NCBI GenBank assembly: GCA_934699135.1
Contig: CAKUVM010000038.1
Location: forward strand, 1-14,815
Length of the DNA: 14,815 nt
Source: an uncultured Bacteroidales bacterium
GTDB taxonomy: Bacteria; Bacteroidota; Bacteroidia; Bacteroidales; Marinilabiliaceae
Direction: 5' to 3'
Below the pieces are notes generated by a model that ran no database searches, had not been told where the DNA came from, and saw nothing but the letters and a program-made list of their open reading frames with translations. Shown piece by piece: positions 1 to 8,900 of this stretch (the first letter of the stretch is position 1; each line of letters opens with the position of its first letter). Position numbers and translations under genes: made by a program.

Positions 1-779
1 AAAGCCGATATGTGCGTCAGCCTACCCTTTGCGGCCGAGCCTTCGGTATGGGCCTGCGCGCCAAGGAGGCTGACCCACCCCCCCGCATGGAACGCATCGG
101 GGCGTTTGTAGCGGACGTCAAGAACAGACGACATCTTGTCTCCATACGAAGCGTCGAAGCCTCCGGCCGAGAAGTTGATCTCTTCCACCATGTCGGGGTT
201 GACGAAGCTCAGCCCCTCTTGCTCGCCAGAGCGGATGAGAAACGGGCGATATATCTCAATTCCGTTGACATAGACAAGGTTCTCGTCAAAGCTGCCGCCT
301 CGCACCCTGTATTGGCCACTCAGCTCGTTGTTGCTGCTCACGCCCATCTGGCTCTTCAAGACGGCCTCCACGCCCGCGTCGACCCCCACTATGGATGCCG
401 CCACGCCCGCCGCCACACTCTCGAAACCATCGGCGCGGCGGTTGGCCACCACGCTCACCTCGCGCCCCTCTACGCTCCGGGTGCGCAATATGATGCTGAT
501 GTCGCGGCTACGCGCGGGCACCAGGAGCGTGTCTGGGCGGAACCCGAGACACCTCACCACCACCGAGGCCGGGTATGGGCCGGCATAGCGTATGGCGAAA
601 GCCCCCGCGGTGTCCGTCACCGAACCCGTGAGGGTGCTCAGCTCCATGACGGTGGCGCCCACCACGGGGTGGCCGCCATCGTCTGTCACCCTGCCCGCGA
701 AGCCCTGCGCCACGGCGGCCATCGGAAACAACGCCGCGGCACACAACGCCAAAGCCAACGCTAGTAGCTTGATTCTCAT
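1..779 (-). CDS. TonB-dependent outer-membrane receptor, N-terminal part (3' end outside window)
   Basis: The reading frame opens at the ATG at 779-777 and stays open to the window edge (259 codons), so only the N-terminus is present. Residues 1-25 are a Sec signal peptide (MRIKLLALALALCAAALFPM, then an AVAQ cleavage region). Residues about 27-105 form a carboxypeptidase-like regulatory domain (GRVTDDGGHPVVGATV near its start, a TDTAGAFAIRY turn, FRPDTLLV). Residues about 125-235 form a TonB plug domain (YRVRGGSFDENLVYVNGIEI, then SAGGFDASYGDKMSSVLDVR). Such receptors bind a ligand at the outer membrane and import it with energy from TonB-ExbBD. The ligand cannot be told from this part. No SusD-like partner is visible, so I do not call it SusC. 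A purine-rich AAAGAGAAAGGGA precedes the start. It follows purF in the same direction but a hairpin terminator lies between them, and I see no -7 box in the spacer. Confidence 0.9.
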   Translation of the reverse strand, partial: MRIKLLALALALCAAALFPMAAVAQGFAGRVTDDGGHPVVGATVMELSTLTGSVTDTAGAFAIRYAGPYPASVVVRCLGFRPDTLLVPARSRDISIILRTRSVEGREVSVVANRRADGFESVAAGVAASIVGVDAGVEAVLKSQMGVSSNNELSGQYRVRGGSFDENLVYVNGIEIYRPFLIRSGEQEGLSFVNPDMVEEINFSAGGFDASYGDKMSSVLDVRYKRPDAFHAGGWVSLLGAQAHTEGSAAKGRLTHISA

Positions 780-821
780 TCCCTTTCTCTTTGTGACGGC
801 AAGGCGCGGTGATGGATGCCA

Positions 822-865
822 AAAGCGGCAGGCGGGTAAGGCCGCGCGCCCCCGCCTGCCGCTTT
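822..865 (-). terminator. Rho-independent-type hairpin after the purF-like gene
   Basis: A perfect 15-bp inverted repeat (AAAGCGGCAGGCGGG at 822-836, complement at 851-865) encloses a 14-nt loop. Read on the minus strand it ends in four Ts (824-821), which is a short U tract, so termination may be partial. It lies 28 bases past the stop of the PurF-like gene and 43 bases before the start of the receptor gene. The stem is symmetric and could form on either strand, but no plus-strand gene ends here. Confidence 0.75.
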
Positions 866-892
866 GTGGCTCATATCGCGACACCGAAGCCC

Positions 893-2800
893 CTAATATG
901 CCCTGGCATTGCGCCCCTCAATGTAGTTGATAAAGGCGGTGTTGACCACTTTGTTGCCGCCTGGCGTAGGATAGTCGCCGGTGAAGTACCAGTCCCCGCG
1001 GTCGTTTGGGCAGGCTTTGTGGAGGTTGTCCACCGTCTGGAAGACAATCTCTACCTTGGCGTGCATATCATCGGGCGTGAGCATCTGCGCTATTTTGGCG
1101 GAGACCTCCTCCACGGTAAATGGCTTGTAAATGTCTTTCACGCAGTTGACAATCTCTTCTTTGGGCTGGTTCTGCTGCTCCTTGCAGCATTTGTACACGT
1201 TGTCTATCACATCTTGCCGCCCGCTCTCCTTGAGCAGCTCTATGGCCGCGGAGAAGGCGCAAAAGTCACCCAGCTTGGCCATGTCGATGCCGTAGCAGTC
1301 GGGGTAGCGGATCTGCGGGGCGGAAGACACCACGATGACCTTCTTGGGGTGCAGGCGATCCAGAATTCTGAGGATGCTGCGCTTCAGCGTGGTGCCGCGG
1401 ACAATGGAGTCGTCTATGACCACCAGCGTGTCTTGCAGGTTCTTGACGATGCCGTATGTCACGTCATACACGTGCCCCACCATATTGTCTCGGCCGGAGT
1501 CGGCGGTGATGAAGGTTCGCATCTTGACGTCTTTGATGGGAATCTTCTCGAAGCGCGGCTCGTGGCGCATGATCTCCAAGAATCGCTCGCGGCTCACCTC
1601 GCCTTTAGCCTGCTCGGAGAGCACCTGCTCGCACTGCCGCATCTTAATCTGCTCCCTCACCCCCTCCATAAGGCCGAGATACGCCGTCTCGGCGGTGTTG
1701 GGGATGTAAGAGAAGACTGTGTTGTCAATGTCATAGCCCACTTTCTCCAACAGCGCGGGCGCCAAGAGGAAGCCGAGCTGCTTGCGCTCATGGTATATGT
1801 CGCGGTCGGAGCCTCGGGAGAAGTATATGCGCTCAAAGGAGCAAGACTTGCGCTCCTGCGGCACGCGCACCAGCTCATCGCTCACGTGGCCGTCTTTGCG
1901 GATTATGATGGCGTGGCCCGGCTGAAGCTCTTGCACCTGGCAATAACGCACGTTGATGGCCGTCTGGATGACGGGCCTCTCGGAGGCCACCACGACTATC
2001 TCATCGTCATAGTAATAATACGCGGGGCGGATTCCCCACGGGTCGCGGGTGACGAAAGCGTCGCCGTGGCCAAAGACGCCGCCAATGACGTAGCCGCCGT
2101 CCCATTTGCGGCTAGACCGCTCCAAGATCTTGCGGATGTCTATGCTCTTCTCGATGCGATCCGATATTTCGCGGTTGGAGAGACCCTCGTTCTTGTATTG
2201 GCGGAAGAGGAGCTGTACCTCGTCATCAATGAAGTGGCCCACATTCTCGAGGATGGTGACCGTGTCGGAGAAATCTTTGGGGTGCTGGCCAAGCTCGACG
2301 AGCGAAGCGAAAATCTCATCGACGTTGGTTAGGTTGAAGTTGCCGGCCAGAGCCAGGTTGCGACTGCGCCAGTTGTTCTCGCGCATCACGGGGTGGCAAT
2401 ATTCGATGCTGTTGTTGCCGAAGGTGCCGTAGCGGAGGTGACCCAAATAGACCTCGCCGGCGAAAGGCAGGTTGTCCTTGGCCCATGCGGCGCTGGCGAA
2501 GTTCTCCGGGTCCCGCTCTTGCGCCTTGATGAGCGGCTCGTTGATGCCGTTGATGACGTCTTGGATCGGGTTGTCTCCGTTAGAGCGGATGCGGTAGATG
2601 TACTGCCTGCCAGACGGTTGGTCGAGCTTCAGACCCACTGCGCCGGCTCCGTCTTGCCCGCGGTTGTGCTGCTTCTCCATGAGGAGGAAAAGTCGCTGGA
2701 GGCCATACTGCCACGTGCCGTACTTCTCCTGATAATACACCAGTGGCTTGAGCAGACGGACGAGGGCTATGCCGCACTCGTGCTTTATCGCTTCACTCAT
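893..2800 (-). CDS. PurF-like amidophosphoribosyltransferase (class II glutamine amidotransferase plus phosphoribosyltransferase), long form
   Basis: The two-domain layout is that of glutamine PRPP amidotransferase, which makes 5-phosphoribosylamine in the first step of purine synthesis in the cytoplasm. Visible N-terminal nucleophile-hydrolase features are Cys9 in HECGIALV, preceded by a short propeptide ending in Glu as in self-processed PurF, Arg123 in HLRYGTFG, the GNFNLTN oxyanion region, SDTVTIL and DPWGIRP. The phosphoribosyltransferase half carries the PRPP loop LVVIDDSIVRGTT (residues 459-471) and RTFITADSGR. At 635 residues it is far longer than canonical PurF (about 470-500) and its PRTase segments are divergent: SYIPNTAETAY stands where PurF has a PDSG-type motif. 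Long homologues of this kind are, as far as I know, found in Bacteroidota beside a standard purF, so this may be a paralogue rather than the main enzyme; hence no symbol. The start is the first ATG, 23 bases after the SPOR gene, so the two are probably cotranscribed. Confidence 0.85.
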   Translation of the reverse strand: MSEAIKHECGIALVRLLKPLVYYQEKYGTWQYGLQRLFLLMEKQHNRGQDGAGAVGLKLDQPSGRQYIYRIRSNGDNPIQDVINGINEPLIKAQERDPENFASAAWAKDNLPFAGEVYLGHLRYGTFGNNSIEYCHPVMRENNWRSRNLALAGNFNLTNVDEIFASLVELGQHPKDFSDTVTILENVGHFIDDEVQLLFRQYKNEGLSNREISDRIEKSIDIRKILERSSRKWDGGYVIGGVFGHGDAFVTRDPWGIRPAYYYYDDEIVVVASERPVIQTAINVRYCQVQELQPGHAIIIRKDGHVSDELVRVPQERKSCSFERIYFSRGSDRDIYHERKQLGFLLAPALLEKVGYDIDNTVFSYIPNTAETAYLGLMEGVREQIKMRQCEQVLSEQAKGEVSRERFLEIMRHEPRFEKIPIKDVKMRTFITADSGRDNMVGHVYDVTYGIVKNLQDTLVVIDDSIVRGTTLKRSILRILDRLHPKKVIVVSSAPQIRYPDCYGIDMAKLGDFCAFSAAIELLKESGRQDVIDNVYKCCKEQQNQPKEEIVNCVKDIYKPFTVEEVSAKIAQMLTPDDMHAKVEIVFQTVDNLHKACPNDRGDWYFTGDYPTPGGNKVVNTAFINYIEGRNARAY

Positions 2801-2823
2801 CTATTATTGCTTGTGTTGTTTTT

Positions 2824-3264
2824 TTATTGTCGGAAGTTCTTCTTGCGCACGGTATTGTCCCGCACAATGTAGCTGCCGCCGAAGCTCTGTTTCACGGTGT
2901 TCAAGAGCGTCATGGCCTCGGAGCGCGAGCGGTAGTCCCCCACTCTGACGCGCCAAAACGGGGCGTTGTATATGACGTACACCTTTTGTTCTGGGAAGAG
3001 CCTCATGAAGCGAGACTGCGCCGCCGTGGCCTCATCTTTTGACTTGATGCCGGAGCCGGAGTATATCTGAATGCGGAAGCCGTCAAGCTGCGTCTGGTTG
3101 TAATTGCTGCGCTCACTATGGATTATGAGCGAGTCCAAAGACTGGGTCATAAAGTTCACCGTGAGCGTGCCGGAGTCCTGCGCCGAGGCCGCGTTTGTGT
3201 GGAGGCACATTGCCACGGCCGCGCATAGTGCCGCGGCCGCGCCTGTTGCTTTTGCGAGTTTCAT
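2824..3264 (-). CDS. Secreted SPOR-domain protein
   Basis: A 146-residue protein with a signal peptide (MKLAKATGAAAALCAAVAMC, then an ASAQ cleavage region). A SPOR domain fills roughly residues 60-135: LDGFRIQIYSGSG starts its first strand and WRVRVGDYRSRSEAMTLL is the second half. SPOR domains bind denuded peptidoglycan glycan strands, commonly at the division septum. In Bacteroidota, short exported proteins that are little more than a SPOR domain are common and mostly uncharacterised. An in-frame ATG lies 12 codons upstream (3300), but it would put MYICGCQSQRER before the signal peptide and sit upstream of the predicted -7 box, so I chose 3264, which follows the purine-rich AAAGAGAGAGG. It is the first gene of a probable two-gene unit with the PurF-like gene. 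A functional link between the two is not obvious. Confidence 0.85.
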   Translation of the reverse strand: MKLAKATGAAAALCAAVAMCLHTNAASAQDSGTLTVNFMTQSLDSLIIHSERSNYNQTQLDGFRIQIYSGSGIKSKDEATAAQSRFMRLFPEQKVYVIYNAPFWRVRVGDYRSRSEAMTLLNTVKQSFGGSYIVRDNTVRKKNFRQ

Positions 3265-3289
3265 CCTCTCTCTTTGGGATTGACACCCG

Positions 3290-3297
3290 CAAATATA
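3290..3297 (-). promoter_or_regulatory. Predicted -7 box of the SPOR/purF-like unit
   Basis: The minus strand reads TATATTTG, an exact match to the Bacteroidota -7 consensus TAnnTTTG. It lies 25 bases before the chosen SPOR start, implying a 5' leader of roughly 20 nt. A clear -33 TTTG is missing; the nearest candidate is TTTA at 3315-3312. Confidence 0.6.
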
Positions 3298-3319
3298 CAC
3301 ACTTTTCTCTCTAAATGGC

Positions 3320-3327
3320 TATATTTG
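3320..3327 (+). promoter_or_regulatory. Predicted -7 box of the MORN-repeat gene
   Basis: TATATTTG matches TAnnTTTG exactly and is the mirror image of the box at 3290-3297: CAAATATA, 22 bases, TATATTTG. The next ATG (3333) begins 5 bases after it, at about the expected transcription start, so this mRNA may be leaderless. No good -33 element is visible. Confidence 0.5.
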
Positions 3328-3332
3328 TCGGC

Positions 3333-4274
3333 ATGAGAAGCTTTGAGGTTAAGACTCCGCTGCGCCGCGCGGCCACTGCCGCCATTGCGCTCGTGATGGC
3401 CGCCGGCACGGCCTGGGCACAGGATTTTATGGGCTTCTTCGCCCCCGCCGACGCTCAAAAAGAGGCGCGGAGGGAGGCGTCCGCGACCTCAGGTCAGGTC
3501 GTCAAGCTGCCCGACAAACCAAACAAGGTGGACGCCAAAGGCCTGCGCCAGGGCGAATGGGCCAAGAAATATCCCAACGGACGGTATCGCTACGTGGCCA
3601 CGTTTCGCGACGGCAAGCCCGTTGGCAAAGTCAAGAGGTTCTACCCCAATGGCCACCTCTCGGCATTGATGACCTACGACACCGACTCGGACACATGTCG
3701 CGTGGAGACTTTTCACGAGTCTACGGGCAAGCGCGAGAGCCTTGGGCAATATGTGCGCGGCAAGCGCGAGGGGCGCTGGGTCATTTGCAGCGATGACGGG
3801 AGGCCGCTAGAGGTCTCAAACTACTCGCACGGGAAGCTCCACGGCCAGCAAAGCCTGCTTTATGATGACGGGAGGCTCTTCTCCCTCACCACGTGGGTGG
3901 ACAGCCTGCGCGAGGGCCCGTTTGTGCGCTACTTCCCCTCGGGAGCCAAACGGACGGAGGCCAACTACCATGCCGGCGAGCTGGACGGCAAATACCGCAC
4001 GTGGGGAGCAGACGGCAAAGTGACGGAAGAGGGGCAATACGCCAACGGCGTGCAAGTGGGCAGGTGGCACGTCAGGCACCCGGAGGCAGGAGGCGTGGAG
4101 GGAGACATTGTGTATGACAAGCACGGGCTAGTGATCAACAAGGCGGAGGCGGACTCTTTGCAAGACGCCGTGATCTCTTTCTTCGAGAGACAGAAAGGCA
4201 AGTTTGACGACCCACAGAACTATATGAACCACCCCGAGGACTACGTGCCTTTTAAAGAACTGGGGAGGCAATGA
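3333..4274 (+). CDS. Exported MORN-repeat protein (YwqK-like repeat family)
   Basis: A 313-residue protein with a signal peptide (RRAATAAIALVMAAGTAWAQ, cleavage near residue 29). From about residue 70 to 250 it carries tandem MORN_2-type repeats, each built on a G-x-W/Y-x(n)-YPNG core: GLRQGEWAKKYPNG, GKPVGKVKRFYPNG, GKREGRWVICSDDG, GKLHGQQSLLYDDG, SLREGPFVRYFPSG, GELDGKYRTWGADG and GVQVGRWHVRHPEAG. The remaining 60 residues are charged and helical-looking. In bacteria such repeats form beta-hairpin stacks; in Bacteroidota they occur in many exported proteins of unknown function. Some relatives are named YwqK antitoxins, a label that nothing here supports. I chose ATG 3333 over ATG 3315 because it gives a normal signal peptide and because 3315 lies upstream of the predicted -7 box. 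Its stop overlaps the next start (ATGA). Confidence 0.85.
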   Translation: MRSFEVKTPLRRAATAAIALVMAAGTAWAQDFMGFFAPADAQKEARREASATSGQVVKLPDKPNKVDAKGLRQGEWAKKYPNGRYRYVATFRDGKPVGKVKRFYPNGHLSALMTYDTDSDTCRVETFHESTGKRESLGQYVRGKREGRWVICSDDGRPLEVSNYSHGKLHGQQSLLYDDGRLFSLTTWVDSLREGPFVRYFPSGAKRTEANYHAGELDGKYRTWGADGKVTEEGQYANGVQVGRWHVRHPEAGGVEGDIVYDKHGLVINKAEADSLQDAVISFFERQKGKFDDPQNYMNHPEDYVPFKELGRQ

Positions 4275-5050
4275 ACGCAAAGACAATGACCAAACTGCTG
4301 ACAATGCTAATGGCCGCCGCGTCTCTTGGCGGCACGGCCATGGCGCAGCCCGCGGGCGTGAACCCCGAGGGGGCGACAGACCTTATGACGGCGCAGCTGG
4401 TGGGCGGCGTGACGAGCGTCAAGTCCACCACCTGGAGCGTAGACTACTCACGCCACACGGTGGTGAAGGCGCAGCAGACCGTCTGCACGGCAGACACATA
4501 TGGCCCCGATGGCAACATCCGCGTCCGGCAGACTTTTGACGCGGATGGGCAGCCAGACACTAAGACAATATTCCAATATACCGAGAACGGGGAGAAAAGG
4601 GTCTCCACGACATACTCCGCCACGGGCGAGCGCACACTCCAGACGCTCTACGCCTACACGGCGGATGGCGTCTTGGCCCGCATGCGCTTCACCGACGCGG
4701 CCGCGGTGACCATAAGCACCACCGAGGTGAGCGTCATGCCCACATGGACGCAGACGGCGGAACTGTTTAAAGACGGGGAAAAGGTGGTGACGACATATAC
4801 TTACGACACTAACTTGCGCCTCATCGGCATATCGAAAAAAGACGGGCTGTCTCACAGCGAGTTGAAGCTTAGCCTGGACTATGACGGGCTGCCGGCCCGC
4901 GGCACATACTCCGCGTCTTTTGGCCACAAGGCCACCATGACATACGAGCACACCGTTGACAGCCGCGGTAACTGGACCAGGCGCGTGACGTACGCCGACG
5001 GCGTGGCCACGGAGGTCACAGAGAGAACAATAGAATATTTGGAGGAATAG
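4271..5050 (+). CDS. Exported protein of unknown function with YD-like beta repeats
   Basis: A 259-residue protein with a signal peptide (KLLTMLMAAASLGGTAMAQ). The mature part alternates short beta-like units built on Y/F-x-x-x-G-N/D turns: YGPDGNIRVRQTFDADGQPD, YTENGEKRVSTTYSATGERT, YAYTADGVLARM, TYTYDTNLRLIGISKKDG and TVDSRGNWTRRVTY. This resembles degenerate YD/RHS-type repeats seen in secreted Bacteroidota proteins, but I recognise no named family. It has no membrane segment apart from the signal and no lipobox. GGGGAGG at 4262-4268 sits 2 bases before the start, which overlaps the upstream stop by 4 bases, so translation is probably coupled to the MORN-repeat protein and the two may act together in the periplasm or envelope. 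It converges on the methyltransferase gene with a 14-base spacer and no obvious terminator. Confidence 0.8.
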   Translation: MNAKTMTKLLTMLMAAASLGGTAMAQPAGVNPEGATDLMTAQLVGGVTSVKSTTWSVDYSRHTVVKAQQTVCTADTYGPDGNIRVRQTFDADGQPDTKTIFQYTENGEKRVSTTYSATGERTLQTLYAYTADGVLARMRFTDAAAVTISTTEVSVMPTWTQTAELFKDGEKVVTTYTYDTNLRLIGISKKDGLSHSELKLSLDYDGLPARGTYSASFGHKATMTYEHTVDSRGNWTRRVTYADGVATEVTERTIEYLEE

Positions 5051-5064
5051 GGGGCGCGCCAGGC

Positions 5065-5904
5065 TCACCACCTGACCACATAATGCTCCTTTTGGCAACC
5101 TGGGCGAAAGAAAGCCAACCCCATGCGCGGCAGCTCAATGGTGGTCATGACACGGCCATCCTCCACAATGGCGCGCCAAGCCTCAGTCATCCCGGCGGAC
5201 CAGTAGATGTCATCAAAGACCAGCAGGCACTTCTCCGCCCGCCGCCGCGCCAAGGCCTCAAAATATCGCAACGTGGCCTCGCGGCTATGGTTGGCGTCGA
5301 TAAAGGCCAACTCCACCTTGCCATCGGGCAGAGCGTCAAGGGCCTCCGGCAACCGCTCGTCAATGTCGCCGCTCATCACCGTCACTCCCGTCAGGCCTGC
5401 CGCCTCAAGGTGTCGGCGCGCGGCTCTGGCCACGGCATCAAGCCCCTCCATGGTCAACACGCGCGCAGTTGGGCAGGCCGCGGCCATATATGCCGTGCTG
5501 ACGCCCACCGACGTGCCAAGCTCCAAAATTCCGCAAGGGCGCATCTCGCGCGCCAGACGCGCCAAGAGGCGGCCATACTTGTCAGACGTGGCCGTCTGGC
5601 GGGCAATGTCGCACACGCGCCGCAGCCGCGGCTCACGGCTCACAGCCCCCATGCTGCCCACCAGCAGCTCCGAGCCGTCTGCCAAAAGGCCACGGCGATA
5701 GCGGCTCACCGCGTCTGTGAGCCCGGGATCATGATGCCAGCCTGAAATGACGTGGCGCACAATGTGATAGACAAACGGGCTATGAACGCTGTGGCCGCGC
5801 CAATAGCGGGCGCGGAAGAAGTGACGGATGCGCATATTGGCCTGATGCGCCGCGCGCCGCGCCGCGCCTCCCTTAAAGCCCGCGATGCTCTTCTTTATGC
5901 TCAT
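5065..5904 (-). CDS. SAM-dependent O-methyltransferase-like protein
   Basis: Residues about 120-240 carry a class I methyltransferase fold: motif I ILELGTSVGVSTAYMA with Glu128 (SAM glycine loop), an acidic residue after strand 2 (LTMEGLD), AFIDANHSREATLRYFEA with Asp203, and LLVFDDIYW with Asp231-Asp232. The Asp203 and Asp231-Asp232 spacing is like that of catechol-type O-methyltransferases, where an Asp and an Asp-Asn pair hold a metal; here Asn is replaced by Asp. The N-terminal part has a basic stretch followed by RGHSVHSPFVYHIV. The substrate is unknown. The ATG at 5904 is preceded by GAAAGGAA and gives a 32-base overlap with the kinase gene. Starting at Met24 (5835) would remove the overlap and is the main alternative. 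It is the last gene of a four-gene operon. Confidence 0.8.
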   Translation of the reverse strand: MSIKKSIAGFKGGAARRAAHQANMRIRHFFRARYWRGHSVHSPFVYHIVRHVISGWHHDPGLTDAVSRYRRGLLADGSELLVGSMGAVSREPRLRRVCDIARQTATSDKYGRLLARLAREMRPCGILELGTSVGVSTAYMAAACPTARVLTMEGLDAVARAARRHLEAAGLTGVTVMSGDIDERLPEALDALPDGKVELAFIDANHSREATLRYFEALARRRAEKCLLVFDDIYWSAGMTEAWRAIVEDGRVMTTIELPRMGLAFFRPGCQKEHYVVRW

Positions 5905-8900
5905 TTCCTTTCGTTAGGCCAAAAGGCAGATAGAAATAGAACCGCGAGCCGCACCCTAGCTCCGAGCGCACCCAAACGTCGCCGCCAAGCAGCCGAATGA
6001 GGTTGCGGACAATGTTGAGCCCCAAGCCCAAACCCGCATATTTAGCCTTATTGGTGGTAAGCCGACGGAACGGCTCAAAAATAACTTCTGTCTTGTCTTT
6101 CGGGATTCCTATACCCGTGTCCTCCACACACGCGAGCAGGAAACCCGCAGGGGCGTCGGGCGCAGGGGCGCGTCCGTCAGCGTTCAGCAGCGTGGCCAAG
6201 GCGCGGGAGTCCACCCTGCGGGCCGAGATTGTCACACTGCCAGATGAGGTGAACTTGAATGCGTTATATGTCAGGTTGATTATGATTTGGCGCAGGCGGT
6301 CTTTATCAGTCCGTAGCAAAAGTCCTTTCATACTTTCGTCAATATCAAGCTCAAACCCGACGTTCGGGTTCCTCTTCTCAACGGACAAGATGTGCCATGT
6401 GTCTGAAATCTCGCGATATACGTCAACATCGACAAAAGAGACCTCCATGACACCCCTCTCAATTCGCGACGTGTCCAGCAACGCGCCCATTAGAGACAGC
6501 ATGCTGTTGCTGCTCTCTAAAATCAGGTGCGCGAACTCCGTACGCTCCTCATTGGGGCAGTCTTCGGCCTGGAGCAGTTTGGCGAATCCCACAATGGCGT
6601 TCATAGGGGTACGCACCTCATGGCCCAAGTTGGCAAGGAAAGTAGATTTGAGCTGGCTGCTCTCCTCGGCCTTCAACTTGGCCACCTCCAGCTCTTGGGT
6701 TCGCTCAGCCACCTTTTTCTCCAGCGTTGCGTTTGCCAACGCCAGTTCCTCGTTTTGGCGTTTGATGACGGACTGATTGCTGCGCATTTCGTTGTTTGCC
6801 ACCAGCAGCATGTCAGACATGGTGCTAATTTCCATCGACATCTTATTGCGAATCTTCCAGCTCTGGTGATTCTTCCACACAATGAAGGCGACCACCAGGG
6901 CCACAATGCCCAACGCCGCGGTGACGGCGAAAATGCGGGTCTCGAAAAAGAAAACCTCTTTGCGGATGTAGAATTTGGAGATCTGCGCCATCGGGTCGCC
7001 GTTGTCGTCAAGGGTTCGCAGCATGAGGGTGTGGCGCCCTTCGGACATGTTGGAGAGCAAGACGTTGCCGCCCGCCTCCGTGGCGCGCCAGACAGTCTCG
7101 CCGTCCTGCCTCCACTCCATCCGGTTGTCTTCGGGCCTGTCATAATTGAGCGAGCGGAACTTGAACATCACGCTGCGGATTCCCGCCGGCACGGTTATCT
7201 CACCGCCTCCATAGAGGTTGTCATGTCCCGCCAAGACGTCATAGTCGGCGTTCACGGAGTTGGCCAAGACGTAGGATGAGAGCTTGGGAGCGGGGAACGT
7301 GGTGTTGGAGTCGAACAAGTTGGGCCAAAACTCCACGAAGTCGCACCTTCCGCCAAACAAGATTTCCCCATCAGGCCCGCGGCCAGAGGAGCGCGACAGA
7401 AATTTATGACAAATGTCGAATTTGCCGGCCGAGAACTCTTGCACCACGCGACCCGCAATGCGGACTATGCCCGCGTCTGTGGCCACCCACACGTTCCCTT
7501 GATTATCCACCTCGACGGAGCGAACCACAGAATCTAGTTGCTTGCTCACTTCTATGCGCGCCAAGCCGTCATGCCCTGGATTTTTATACAGCAGCCCACC
7601 CTTGGTGGTGACAATCCACAGTTCGTCCACGCCATTTTGCGTATTGTGGCGCAATGAGCTTACTCCTCCGTTGCCCTCATCCACCTTGGCCTCATCGGCC
7701 ATTTTCCCCGTGGCCAGATTGAGCCGACGTAACACGCCGCCACTGCACGCCACCCACATGGTCTTGAAATCATCGGTGTATCCGCACCGCAGGTTGTCGC
7801 CCTTGGAGGCGGGGAACGTCCTCAACACAGCCCCCGTATGGATGTCCAGTATGACCACTTCATGGTCCGCCACCAGCAACACGCGCCCCCGGGGCATTGC
7901 CTGAACAGACTTGAAAAGTCCCGGCCAGTGGCTCACTACGCACCGCGCCTCACGGCCACCGAGGTCAACAGAATAGACCGACCTGGAGGTGACGGCCACA
8001 ACGCAATCTCCCTCGCTGCTCTCAACCACGCCAAGAACCCACCGCGGCTTGCCGTCCGACTCGTCTCCCAACTCAATCTTGGAGAAATAGACGCGGTCCG
8101 CCGGCTTAAAGAAAAGGCCGTCTGTGCAGCCTACCCAGTGCCCACCGCGACAATCTTTGGCAAGACTCCACACCTGAGAGTCTCGCGACGGCGAGAAACG
8201 CCGCATATCGGTGTGCAAAAACTTGCTGGCGTAGTAATTCAGCACCACAAGGCCGTCTGACGTGCCAATGAAGAAGATGGGTTGGTCGCGCACCTTCATG
8301 ATGCACGCCAAGTCGTTGTCGTGGAGGGTGGAATTGCCTGTGTTATAGACAAATTTGCGCCCGTCCGCCTTGCGGAAGAAGACAAGGCCGCGATACGTTG
8401 CCACCCATAGCCCGTCATCGGCAAGGCACATGCCGTGCGGAGCGGAATGGCACTGCCCCAGCACCTCCGTCTCGCCCGTAAAGACGTTATAAAGCAATAG
8501 GTTGAAATGCGTTGACTTATACAGCGCGGAGATGAGCAGAACGGAGTCGGACACCTGCCTGGCGTCCTTTATAAAAACGCAACCTCCCAACTCTCCCCTT
8601 AGCGGGACAGGGTTCACGGAGGGCAACCCGTCGGCACCTGGCGAGCCTATGCCATATATCCTGCCGTTGCCCACATTGAGCGTCCGCCCCGCCACGCTGA
8701 GGAATGCCGTGTTTGGCGTGTTGTGTCCGGCGGGGCAGTCTGTGATCTTCCGCACGTGGCCGCTGCGCTTGTTCACTGTATAGTAGCCCTGCATGGTGCG
8801 GCCAATGAGGGTGGTGTCTGTCAGCACGCCAATGCTGAAAAACACCCTTTTGTATAGCGGAGCCTTGCCCCCCCCGTCAATAGAATATGACAAGACTGAG

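Noticed and set aside
1..779. SusC-type glycan importer
   Set aside because: No SusD gene is visible, and the N-terminal domain and plug alone do not carry enough to assign the SusC subfamily.
809..2332. 507-codon plus-strand open frame
   Set aside because: It is antisense to the PurF-like gene, whose catalytic motifs are clear; the product is histidine/valine-rich without a recognisable domain, typical of a GC-rich shadow frame.
3333..4274. YwqK-type antitoxin
   Set aside because: The name comes from database labels for MORN_2 repeats; the protein is exported and no toxin gene is adjacent.
5053..5060. GGCGCGCC palindrome between convergent genes as a terminator
   Set aside because: An 8-base palindrome with no loop and no T run cannot act as a Rho-independent terminator; it is expected by chance in GC-rich DNA.
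4448..5098. 216-codon minus-strand open frame
   Set aside because: Shadow of the exported YD-like protein; no recognisable domain, and it overlaps the methyltransferase 3' end.
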